From Tetrahymena elliotti 4EA (taxonomy: Eukaryota; Ciliophora; Oligohymenophorea; Hymenostomatida; Tetrahymenidae): a stretch of DNA of 64,000 nucleotides. The notes beneath the pieces were generated by a model, which saw only the letters and a list, made by a program, of their open reading frames with translations, did not search any database and was not told the DNA's origin. The position numbers were made by a program, and so were the translations under genes. Shown in pieces: positions 47,951-60,012 of this stretch (the first letter of the stretch is position 1; every line of letters begins with the position of its first letter). Location of the stretch: NCBI GenBank assembly GCA_000231825.2, contig JH720298.1:1766736-1830735 (forward strand), in the 5' to 3' direction.

Positions 47951-49205
47951 ACACCCTTATTATTATTATTATTCATATTTTTAGCTTTAAAAATTATAGC
48001 CTAAATTCCAAGGAGCTAATAATATCTTTAATTTGTTTTAACATAAAATATATTTTGATAAATTTTAACATTTTTAAAAATTTTTATCAAATCTTAAAAA
48101 TAACTCGTTTACTTCTTTTTGCTTTAAAAAGTAATTTAATCTTAAAAACAGTTATGTAAGAATAAATTTTAAGAATATTAAGATAAAACATAGTATATCA
48201 ATTTTTTGATAATTTTAAATCAAATTTTATGATTGCTAAAAATAATTGGTATAGTATAAAATTAATATAATTTTATCTTTTTCAAAAAATGGCTTTCTTA
48301 TAAACTAATCCTTTTTCTTTTTTATACTTTTCTCCTTAATATTTTTTTCCCTTATTATGTTACTTCATTTCACCTTTTAGACAATTTGAAAATTATCAAT
48401 ATGCTTGTTCTCAAGTTAAAATTAAGGAATAAAAGTATATTTAAGTTCAAAGAGTAACTTTAAATAAAAAATAATTTTATGATAAAATAAAAAACTCAAA
48501 TTGATTAAATGCTAAATAAATTATTTTCATATTCTTGAAATTTATCTCCACAAATAATAAAAAATATTTTTTTACTTAAGGTTAAAGCTCAAAGATGATA
48601 ACTTAAGATATTTCAATAATTCCTAGCCAAATTGAGAAGCTCTATCATAATAAATTTCATTGCTCCTTTAAAAATTTAAAAAAATAAAAATGAATGGCTT
48701 TCTCAAGCTATAATTAAAATAGTCAATAAATGGGTCTAAGGAATATTTTAAAAAAATATTTTTATTCTTACTCAAGATAAAGTTTTAAAATTGAAAGATT
48801 TGGGCACATTGTAAAGCAAGATGCCAATTCCACAAAACCCTCATTCTCAATATCATTTTCCCTAATAAATTGATTAGAAAAATAAGAAAGAGTAATGTAT
48901 TAAATCTTTATTCAAATAAAATGAATCATTTAATTAATTATAAAATGTTAAATTTATTTCTTATAGTATCAGAATAATTAATGTGCTTAATAATTATTTA
49001 AGTCTAATTCAAAAGCTGAAAGATTAAATAATAGCCTAATTATTGTGAGCCTATATTAGTTATATCATTCGTGCTATTAAAATATAAAAAATAGTGGATA
49101 TATTTTATTTTAAAACAAGTACAAATAGTCTTGTTCATAATATGTAAATTTTGTATTTTGTTTAACATATAGTTAAATCTAGCTCAATTTTAATCTCAAT
49201 TAATG

Positions 49206-49334
49206 ACTGTATTACCTTTAAACCTCAGCCCTTGATAATGAGTATTAAGTTGAGTTTCCTACCGAACGAGTAATAATTATTCTCTGTATGAAAGAACTGA
49301 AAATTTTTTTACTGAGAAACAGAGGTAATACAGT
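49206..49334. repeat. 129-bp element with 12-bp perfect terminal inverted repeats
   Basis: ACTGTATTACCT (49206-49217) and AGGTAATACAGT (49323-49334) are perfect inverse complements. After a 6-nt asymmetry the pairing resumes with CTCAG against CTGAG. The interior (CCCTTGATAATGAG..., TTCCTACCGAACGAG) is richer in GC than its surroundings. No clear target-site duplication was seen. It could be a MITE-like element or a non-coding RNA closed by a terminal stem. Confidence 0.6.
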
Positions 49335-50593
49335 AATAATTTAAAAATGTTCAGTAAAATATATAATATTAGCTAATTTAAATATTGTATAATCTAAAAC
49401 TTATAAGACTAAAAATTCCAAAATTCACTATTTGTCGAATAATTAAAAGTTAAATAAAAATTTTAATTAATCTATTAAGATAATTATAAATGTAAAATAT
49501 TAATATTACGAGAGGTCTAGTACTAAAGTTTAGAGATTACAGCATTTAATTAAGCTTTTTCCCAATTCTCTTACCATTTAATCATCAATCCATTTCTACC
49601 TTTTTAATTTTGAAATAGGGTGAATAAAGTTAAATAGTTTGATAAGAATGTTTTTTATTTGAATCTTTAAGAAATAAGCTTTTTTAAAATGAAGACAATA
49701 TCATATTTATTTTTACTAGATAAAGAGTTACAAATTTTCAAGATTCAAGACCTATGATAAGCCTGAAAACAAATTTTATAGATCTTCATGAAAAACTCCA
49801 TAATAACTTTTTATGTGAATAGAAAATATGCAGCTATTGCTTATTGATTACTTTAAGCAGATGGTAATAGTTTTATGAGATATTAACTAAGAATTTAGAA
49901 ACTTTTAATTAGAAATATTCAAATATGGCATAATAAATATCTCAATATTATTTTACATTCTAAATATTTATAAATCCTTTTTTAAACCATTACATAATTT
50001 TTTTTACTTTTAACTTTGGCAAAAATTTAGGGAAAAAAATCAAATTATTGCTTACTATTAAATGTTTGGCAATTACTAATCAATTTTTTATCAAATTATT
50101 TCTTTATAAAAATACCAATTCAATTTGTAAAAAAATTTCTAAAAAGAATATCATCATAACCAAACTAAAGCTCAAAACCTTATTTTATTAGCAAAGAAAA
50201 ATTTGCTAAAAAGAAAAACTTTTACAAAAAAGGCTTAAAGAGTTAAGGGCCTTTATATCTAAACCAATAATACAAGCAACCTAAGGTATAGTAATTGATT
50301 AAAAAAATAAAGAAAGTCTATATTAAATTAGGTTAATAATTTGTAGAAAAAAATTATTGCTTTTAGAATTTATTCTACACTTTTTATGGTATTCATCACA
50401 AATTTAAAAATAAAATAATGATATTTCTAATGATGACATATTACTGCATCTTTTAGCTCAAAAAAATATCCAACATAAATAAAAATTTCAATTAAACTTT
50501 ATTCATTCTAATATTAAAGTAAATTAATTTATGGAAATATGAATACACATAGATTATTTTGATAGTAAAAAATAAGTTTAATAGGTTTTAAGT

Positions 50594-53500
50594 TCAAATT
50601 AAAACATGGTCAAAGTTGTTTAAGAAGATATCAAAGGCCTTACTAACTTTGTTATCAAATTGCTTAATGTTGGGATATAATTCAGCTAATTGAGGGTTTT
50701 GTTCTTCGAAAAGAGATTATTTAAGGGACTTTACTTTAATGTTAATTTCTTCCTCATATAACTTCATTTCTCTATTTAATTCTTCAGCAGCATCAATCAA
50801 GTCATAATAAATTAAATATTGTATTAAATTCTTGCAATCAGCTATTTTAATAATGAAAATTATTAATACTAAATAATAAAAATATAAATCAATTAATTAT
50901 TTACTGAATATTCCCATTTGTCCTTACATTTCAGTTAAGAAATCAACTATATACTCTTCTTCAATGGGAGAACCTTCTTTAATATTTCTTTTAAGGAGAT
51001 TCTTTGGTTTTTTCTCCTTCTTCTTTCTCATACCAGTTGTAATAGAGCTATAATAATTCAAATAAAATAAATTAAAGTCATCAAATGGAAAATAAATTAC
51101 AATGTATATGAAGTGTGGGTTGTGGTTGTCTTATTAGTTGATTCAGAAATATCTGAAATCATATCAGATTCTAAATTACCGCCAAGTTATCCAGCACCTA
51201 ATTCTCCTAATAACTGAGGTCTCATTTTCTTTATTTTAATAAGATATTTCAAAAAACTAAATAAAAAATAACTATTTTACCTTTTCCTATTAAACAATTT
51301 TAAGTCTGGCATATTTGCTGCTGAAAGTTTATCTGTATTATCTTAAAAGATTTGCCTTAAGATTAGAAGCAAGTTCTAATCCAGGAACAATCATTTCAGC
51401 TTTAATTACATCATGGTCTTCTTCCATTTTAAGAAGAGTCTTTGTGCAAGCAGCCCAATCAGAACCTTTAACAAAATGTTCTAAAGCTAACTTATTATCT
51501 CCTAATTGGTGGTAAACTTTACCAGCTTAAGAATGGTTTTCATTGAGGAGAAGTTCATGAAGAATTTCTTTAAGGATTACTTGCTTTTCTTCCTCTGTTT
51601 TTTTAAGCTTGTTAGCATAGTAAAGAGCTCTCTTTACTTCACCTGATTTTTTGCAAACAGACAAAGCTTCCTCAAAAGCATGAACTGATTCGAAAGCAAG
51701 AAGAGCTTGTTGGAATTCTTTCTTAGAAGCTAAATATTCACCCATATAAATTTTAACTTCACGAATGATTTAAGGTTCAGACTTAAAAGTTTTAAGACCA
51801 ACATTGAAAAGATTGTGTTGCTTAATTAAAGTAATAGCTCTCTTCTTTTATTCAGTATTACCTTATGAAAGAACAGTAACAGCTCTATCATATTTCTTTA
51901 AATCCATATTGATAAGATACTTTCTTTCAACCAAATCAGTAATAGCTTTCAATTTTTCTAAGTAAGGTACATATTCCTTAGGATCTTTTTAAGTGAATTA
52001 AGCAGCCATAGCAACTAAATCCAAATCATAAGTGCTTAGTGATACTTCATAAATTTTTTCTGCATCTGCCAACCAGCAAACATATTCAAGTAAGTTCTTT
52101 GCAGTAACATGTCTCTTATGTTCAAATCTTTTGTTATCTTTAAATAATAATCAAGTTTAAATTTTTGATAATTAAATATTCATTTTACTTGCAGGGTTTA
52201 AGTGAGGAGGATGGTTTTCAGGAATATGTTCAGCCTCTTCGTCCTTCATTTATTTAATTGTATTAAGAACAAATTCAAGTTCACTTGGCTCTTTTCTAAT
52301 ATGAGCAGTAAACTAGGAGTACAAATATTTTTCACTATTTTTTCAATTAATTTTTCATTATTTATCATCAATGTAATTTTTTTTAAATCAAAGTTTATTT
52401 AAAAAATTTCAACAACTAAAAAATCAATTTTAAATTTCTCTTTCATATTTATTTCTGGTTTAAGTAAAATTGCAAGATTAAATGAGACGATATGTTATAT
52501 TTGAATTAAAAAATTTTGGTTGATAGAATAATTTTTTTCTTTTGGTAATATTAATTTCATTAAAAATTTTTTACTTTTTAGTTGCTTCAAGTGCTTTAAT
52601 GATTGAATCACAGAATGTGTTAATTTTTTTGCTGAGGTGAGTGGTGTGATAATTTTTAAGTTCTTGTAATTCTTCATCATAGACGCAGTATTAAATTTCA
52701 TCAGAGAGTTCATTCTTAACTTGAGCGATCAAGAGGTTAATATAATCGGTCTTCTTAAATTTAGTGAGAATAGATTAGGCATTTTCAATGAATTTTGATG
52801 GGTTGATATCAAAAATAACATTGACATCAAGTTTATTGGTTCTACATAACTCAAAAGCAGTGTTGTATTAATCTTAGTCAATGAGTTTTTTAACTTTTCT
52901 TAAGAAAATAATTCTGTGGTTGACAGTTTCCAAATTACCTCTAGGTAATTAGAATATGAGTTTATCATTACTGACAGATACAATAATACTTCCTCTTTCA
53001 ATATTTCTAACATTTAAGCTCTTGCTTTCCTAATTTTATAATTTAATAAATTAAATACGAATTTAACAACAAAAATAAAATTTACAGGTTGGGGAAGAAC
53101 AACTGAATCAGAAAGGCCAGCTAAAGGATTCTTAGGATCACTTAAATCATAGACGTACATGCATTAATACATACCAAGAGTGTTTTAAGTAAACAAAACA
53201 AAGGAATCATATAGAGCAAATGATGTTGCTTAAGATGAAATAATTTTAGAACCAAGCATAAATCTGTAGTTATGAGAAAGACCAAAAAGATATTCCATTC
53301 CATTCAAAACAGTGGCTTAGATTTTAGAAGCAGGTATTTCAAAATTAGAGTGCTTTTCAATTTTAGAATCATCATTTAAGAAATATTTAAAGACAACACC
53401 CTTAGAATTTTAGATAAACAAATAATTTCCACTTGATTTATCTTAGAATCCATATTCTTCTTCCTCATCACCATTATCATCAGATTTTTAACCTCCCTTA

Positions 53501-55947
53501 GAAGTTTAAGTGTATAAATATCCTGAAACACAAGAAGCAGTAAGGGAATTCTTAATACTCTTTTCAAAAGTGTTAAGTACATTCATGTTACTATCCAACA
53601 CAATTTCTACAATATTTTTAGTATCTCCCTTATTGTGAACAAAGAAAATAGAGTATTTATCTTTATAAGGAACCATTAAAAATTATCTAAGTCTGTTACT
53701 CTATTTACTAACTTCATTTTTAATAGTCTTTTACTTCAAACCCAAGTTATTGTCAACAGTGAATATTTCAAAACTGTTGTCACAAACAGCACAAATAAAA
53801 TCTATTTTAAAACATAAAATAAAGTTTTAATTTCTTGTTTCATTCATATTAAAAAGAATTATGTTGGTATCTATCTATTAATTTCTTAGATATTCTTGAA
53901 AAAAATTTAAATAAATTAGACTCGATTGAATTTGTGAAAATGTTTATTTTAATTAGATTTAGCTATTTATTTTGGATGGTAAAATTTTCAACCAAATAAT
54001 TCATAAAATTTTCTTTGAGATTAACATTTATTTAAAATTTATATTTATCTTTCTATTAATATTTTTCTTCAAATATTGATTACTAAAAATTTTGCTTTTA
54101 AGCTTGCTTATTTATGTATGATTTCTATAGCTAATTGTAGATTTTCATTTAGATAAATTTACATTCTAACTTATTTTAAATTTAAATAAAAAATATATTT
54201 TTACTGTTTCCTGCACTGAATCCTAAGACGGGGTTAGGGAGGGCTAATTCGAAGTTAGACATAGGAGGGGGCATGATAGTTTTTTTGAAGACAGTAGTAA
54301 GAATCTTATTGTTATCAATAGAAGGTTATAAAGAAAGATTATTTTCATGAGCAGTATCATGAATATTTTAAGAATGGACTAATGATAAGTCTAGAACTTC
54401 AATGAAATTTTATTCATAAACAATAACAAGTCTCTTGCTATTTTGGAGACACCAAATTAATCCATTAATTTTAATTCCATCTAAGCTTTAAATAACTTTT
54501 TTTAAAAACCATCTATAATTGCTTCTGTGATAAAGTAAAATGCTTTCTTAAGTTTCATCTTCCCTATTTATTTTCGAATACATTTTAATATTTTTTCTAG
54601 CTTTCTTTTTAAAAATTACTTGACATGAACAGCAAGAATTTCAGATTCTTTATTGTATTGCAAATTAAGAACTTCAATTTAGTTAGAATCAGTATTGAGG
54701 GAGTCTTTCAAATTTGGAAGATTAAATTCTAAATGTCTCAAACCGTTCTTTTCCCAGAAAACAACTCTTGTTAAAGTCTTAGATTTATCTTATTTAGCAG
54801 GCTTTTTATCAACACCAGCAATAAAATTACCAGTGGGTTACCAGCTGATTGGTCCTTGTAAGTCTAAATTAATTTAAATAAATATGTTTTACTCAATTTT
54901 ATTATATATAATTTATTTATTTTTTACTCTCAGTTGGTGCTTCAGAAACAGAGACTACATTTTGACCATCTGGATCAGGTTGGGCAGCCGATTTAAATAC
55001 TTCAAGTTCAGTGCTTCTAGTTAAACTTTTACGTCCTCCTTGAACTGCAAAGTTGCAAGCAAAGAACTATTTTATTTAAAATAAACAACCAGTTAATAAA
55101 CAAATAATACAAAATTTTGCTAATATATTTTCAATAAAAGCTGTATGTCAATTAATTAATAGATTCGCGTACTAAAAATAATTAATTATATTTATATCTT
55201 AGTTTTTGTATTGATTTTAAATCTAAATAAATGTTAATTTGTTTTTACCTTTGCATCTGCCTTCCAAGCAAAGTAGACAGGTTAGGGAGAAGAAGGAGCC
55301 TAGAAAGAATTTGCATCTTCATCGATATGAACTTCTTTAGAAACATCGAAATTGTTATCAAAAGATATTAATGTATGATTTCCAGTAGCCACAATAAGTT
55401 ATTCCTAGTTAGGTGAATATGAAAAACCTAAAATTCCGTTTTCTATGCATCCAACGCTTTCGCAAGATTTATCAGTAATGCTAAATTTCATAATTTCTCC
55501 ACTTTGTTAGATGATAATTACGCTTTCTAATTCTAAAATATATTTAATGCCTAAAACCTTTTCAACATCACAAATATCATTGCTCAAATCAGCTTTAAAA
55601 ATGATCTAATTGATATTAAAAGTAAATTTAGCAAATAAAAACCAAATAACAATTTTTTGGAATTCAATATATGCTCATCATAAAGCGCGTATTCCAGTCA
55701 TTCAAATAAATTACTTCATGGCTTTCTAAGCTCTCAATCTTGATTGCATACAAAATTTTGGACTTGGTAATAATGTAGAGAGTGTAAGAGAATTCTTCAA
55801 AATCAAAAGCCTCAATATCAGCTAATTCTTCAATATTAAACCTAAATAAGAAATAAAACGAAATGAAGTTCAAACAAACTGACTCTGAATATATTTTAAA
55901 ATAAATGCTTGTTACTTGTAATAATCTGATAATAAAATGTTTCTCAT
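50594..55947 (-). CDS. ELP1: Elongator complex subunit 1 (ELP1/IKI3/IKAP)
   Basis: Thirteen exons: 55916-55947, 55715-55841, 55249-55605, 54928-55066, 54620-54863, 54205-54563, 53086-53801, 52575-53029, 52189-52334, 51281-52137, 51101-51228, 50905-51047, 50594-50841. All junctions are GT..AG and in phase, giving 1316 aa (human 1332). The protein starts MRNILLSDYYK (human MRNL...). WD40 propellers occupy roughly 1-720 (GILGFSYSPNQEQLIVATGN, VYFAWKADAKFFACNFAVQG, ISWQPTGNFIAGVDKKPAKQ, KTIMPPPMSNFELALPNPVL). A TPR-like region follows (STYDLDLVAMAAQFTQKDPK, YVPYLEKLKAITDLVERKYL, MGEYLASKKEFQQALLAFES). The basic MRKKKEKKPKNLLKR and KEGSPIEEEYIVDFL mark the C-terminal tRNA-binding/dimerisation part. 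ELP1 scaffolds Elongator, which installs cm5-type modifications on wobble U34 of tRNAs. Confidence 0.96.
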
Positions 55948-56759
55948 TTTTAACTAATTACTATTTGCTTTATGCTATTTTCTACTTAATTGCTTCCTTT
56001 CTAAAACAATTTTTAAAGAGCTATCTAATAAATAAATAATTATTTATTTCTTTCACCTTATATCGTCTATTAATTTAACCTCTCCTTTTAATGAATTTTC
56101 TTGCATATCTCAGAAAAACTCATCATTCAGCTATTGGATTTCAAAAGAAACTTCTTATAATAATTCTTGAAACCAAATAAATAAATAAATAAAGTGACGA
56201 CTTTGTTTTATAATATTTTAATTTTTTCATCATATAATTTTGATAAAATTAACAAAAATATATACATTAAAGCTAGGAATTGATAGTCAATTAATCATTA
56301 TCATAAAATATTAAAATAAACATCTACAATTTACATTATTTTACCAATAATAAATCAGTTTTTTCATAAATTTGGCAAAAAATATAAATAACAAAGCTTA
56401 CATTATTATCGTTCAAATATATCAATTATCTCTCCTATTTTTTGTGTTTTAAAAACTTTTTAGAAATCAATAAATACACTTCATTCAATTTCAGCTCACT
56501 TATTTTGTCATCAAATGAATCCATCAAAAATAATCAACTAAAAAAACATTTTATTATTTTGCCTTGCCATTTGTAAAATTGAGAACTAATTATTAAATTA
56601 GTATTTAATTTATAATCAAATAGATATTTGTTAAAAATAATAAATTTATGAAAAATATCCTTATTTCAATTTCTATTTTGCTTTAAAAACAAATGAGATA
56701 AAATAAATACAATACAAAATGTAAATAAAAATATGTTTTGATTAATGTTTAAAGTGAAA
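55948..56759. other. Intergenic
   Basis: About 0.8 kb upstream of ELP1 and downstream of the pseudokinase gene (both minus). AT-rich, probably carrying the ELP1 promoter; nothing distinctive. Confidence 0.5.
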
Positions 56760-58784
56760 TCAATTAAAATATTTTAAAAGTTTTATATTCAAATTTTCAT
56801 ATTATTCTGATGATTCCTCATCATTCAAGAGTTTGTGTTATTCAGATATTAAATCAATAATTTATTTAATAAATTAACTTCTTCTATTCATACTATCTTG
56901 AAGTACTTTTAAAATAGCAATAGCGAAATGAATTTTTTTATGGATATCTGTGATTTTGTCAAGATTTAGAAGAATTTAATTCCCATGATATACTCTAATC
57001 ATTTCTTTTTTAACTTTAAGCATCATTTTTAAGTGCTTTAATCTATACAAGAATTCATTTTCATAATCATTTTTTAAATTGTAACACTCTGCAATATCAA
57101 ATAAAGAATTCGCTATAAATTAATGGTTTTCTTAGTAGATTTTTTATTTCAGTTCAAGTGCTATTTTATGTTGTTCAAAGGATTTCTCATAATCCTTAAG
57201 GTATTTATAACAAATACCTATTGTTCTATGAGAGAGAGCTATAGCAAAATGATTAGGTGAATAAATATCTTACCTCATTTTTAAAACCTTTAGATGGTAT
57301 TCTAAAGATTATTCATTTTCATTTTTCCATCTAGCTATTTATCCCTTGCAAATTAAAGAAAATATTTTAGAAAAATGACTACCATGATATGTTTAATTTT
57401 ATATTTCTAATGCCTTTTCTACACAAACGATTGATTAATCCTTGTTATTTAACCACCTATAACAATCAGCCATGTTTGTTAAACATTCAGACACAAAAAT
57501 GTGATTAGCTCCATATAAATTCTTTCTTATTTCACAAGATTTTTCATATGACGAGAGAGCTTCTTAAAAGTTATCTAAATAATAATAGCTGTTTCCAACG
57601 CTATTAAATGATTCACTGATAAGCTAGTGTAATTCCTAAAACATCCTTTATCTAATAGCTAATACCTGATTAAAAAATTATAAACACTTTTGTACATCAT
57701 CAGATTCATAATAAAACACACCCATTTCATACACTAAAAAGTAATTATTTTCATTTTCTTCTTTAAAAAGTTAATTAAATATATTGCTTACTTCTTTCTC
57801 TATTTAAACTTGAAAATTGTACAACATTTGGGATGTGTGAAGTAGTAAATAATAATCATCAATAATCAAATTATGATTTTAATAAATTTCTATTGTTTTT
57901 TTTATTTTTTCTATCATGTCGTTCTTATCAATCAACTTTTCGTAATGTTTAAATAAACCTCTTCTTAATTAAAAGATAGTTACTCTTTATTCACAAGTAG
58001 GTAATATCATATAGCTTTTCACTAAAGAAAGAATATTATAAAACTTTTAATCCATCATTTTCTCTAATTATTAAAATTCCTATCTGCCTATTAATTAAAT
58101 TGTATCTTCATTAACTTCTATACCAATCAACTAAAGCACTAATAAACCTAAATTGAAGATATCTATACTCTAAAAATTATAAATACTAAACTTATTAGAT
58201 AATATTAAATCTGTATCAGGACAATTAAAACATGAGTATTTATTATCTTTGATTATTTTGGATGTTTAAATCTAATCTAAATTATTGTAATTTATAAAAT
58301 TTCGAAATTTTAGATTGTTATTTGAATCGAAAAACACATTTTCAGGATTAATGTTAAGATGAGAGATCCCTTTTGAATGAATTTCGAAAAGAGAAACCAC
58401 CATTGAGTGAAATGTATTGACAACAAAATCCAAATCAGGAATAATTTCAGATGAATAGACATTTTATATGTAATTATCTAATGTTTAATTTACATTTTCT
58501 GTTATTAATATGAAAATATTTTATTACTCTAAATCAAAGCATTCAATTAACTGAATTGAAGAAGTGAAATATTTCATTTTATTTAAAATTTAACACTCAT
58601 TTTTAACTAACTGATAAGATTGTTAATCAGAAAGCGATATTTTGATCAGAACAGGCTAAGATTATGCGTTGTATCCAATAAGCTCATAAAAATAATTATT
58701 TTTTAGTTGTTAGCCTACGAAATCATTGACTTTGACTTGGTAATCTTTTTTTTGCAAAAATTCTATCACACTTATATCAAGCAT
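56760..58784 (-). CDS. Pseudokinase with C-terminal TPR repeats
   Basis: Single exon, 674 aa. Residues about 20-260 resemble a protein kinase. A VLIKISLSD strand has the Lys, an E-containing helix C follows (YQLVKNECQILNKMKYFTSS), the hinge is IFILITENVNQTLDNYI, and the catalytic-loop position reads GISHLNINPENVFFD. The loop pattern is HLNINPEN instead of HRDLKPEN, so the catalytic Asp is Asn. The DFG position appears as FRNF, with no Asp. An APE-like CFNCPDTD and helix F-like SIDIFNLGLLVLQL follow. This indicates an inactive kinase fold. From about 400 to 640 there are kinesin-light-chain-like TPRs (SYEKSCEIRKNLYGANHIFV, SLEYHLKVLKMRQDIYSPNH, ALSHRTIGICYKYLKDYEKS). It is a probable signalling scaffold of unknown partners, divergent with the kinase-like gene at 60013. 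Confidence 0.83.
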
Positions 58785-60012
58785 CGCTTTTATATTTAAT
58801 GGTATTGATGAGTTATTTTTTAAATGATTTATCAACCAATGTAAATAAATTAATTAAAGATTCGTTTTTGTTTTATATACATTTGTTTTTAATTATTTTT
58901 GATATTATCAGATATTTCAAAAGTAATTTAATTTCTATTCAAACAAACATTTAGATAATATGCACAATATAAATTATATCATAGACCAATAAAGCCCAAT
59001 TAATTTTTTCTTTCACTGATCTAATTACTGAAATCAATTCTATATGTTTAAATAAGCATACATAAATTATTAATTTTCAAAATAAATGTTCAATAATATG
59101 AAAATGAATAATAAGTAAGTTTTTTTAGAAAAATAAATATAAATTTACCAAAATGTTCTAAAATGTTTAATTTTTTACTAAAATATTAAATAAACTTATT
59201 TACTTTATATTGTACTCTTTAATGATGATGTTATTTTAAATTCAAATAGAAGTGTTAATTAATTGATTTTGTGAAGGAATTTGATAATTAAAAAGATATG
59301 ATTAAAGATATATCAAAGAAAAGAAATATATAGATGCTATTTTAAGATCAGTCCTAAAAATAATTAATTTATTCAGCTTTGCACATCATAAAATAACTAC
59401 TATAAAATTTAAATAATTTATAAGCAAAACTGGAAAGAGAGAGGGGGTTATTTTTTAAGAAAATCATGAAATTTTTACAGAGTAATCACCCTCACAGATG
59501 TAACACAAATATTAAACAAATATAAATTGCTTTTTTTTAGCATAAAAGTCATAATAAAATTTAGGCTTGCTCAAATTCTCATTACATTCATAGCCTTTCT
59601 TAAACAAATAAAATTAATATATACCCTCCAATTCATATTTACTCAGATTTTTTTGATGAGCAAAATTTCATAAAAATTAGCAAAACTAACTTTTGAGTGC
59701 TCAACTATTGAGAGCAATAAGATATTTTTTTGAAATTTCTTTTTGAAATCAAAAAATACATGTTTATTTATAGACCCTAATGTAAAGTAGATAATCGATT
59801 TAATCTATATTAACAAATTTGAATTCGAAATATCTAAGATATTTCTTTTATAGTTGAGTATTTCTTCAATTAATACCATAAATTTGTATAGACTCTAATT
59901 AAATACAAGCGCGGAAAAATTAATAACTTAAATACTGTTAATCAAATTTCAATTTACATAAAAGATTATAAACAAAATTAAAACAAAAATATTAATTATT
60001 CAAATAAATAAC
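58785..60012. other. Divergent promoter region
   Basis: About 1.2 kb of AT-rich DNA between the divergent starts of the two pseudokinase-like genes. A GAGAGAGGGGG stretch lies near 59437-59447. No coding signal. Confidence 0.45.

Larger units (their letters stand above)
47363..50593. other. Long intergenic region, convergent gene ends
   Basis: About 3.2 kb without a supportable gene between the pepsin-like gene (+) and ELP1 (-). It contains a diverged direct repeat (about 47640-47950) and a 129-bp inverted-repeat element (49206-49334), both listed separately. The rest is AT-rich with no coding character. Confidence 0.45.
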
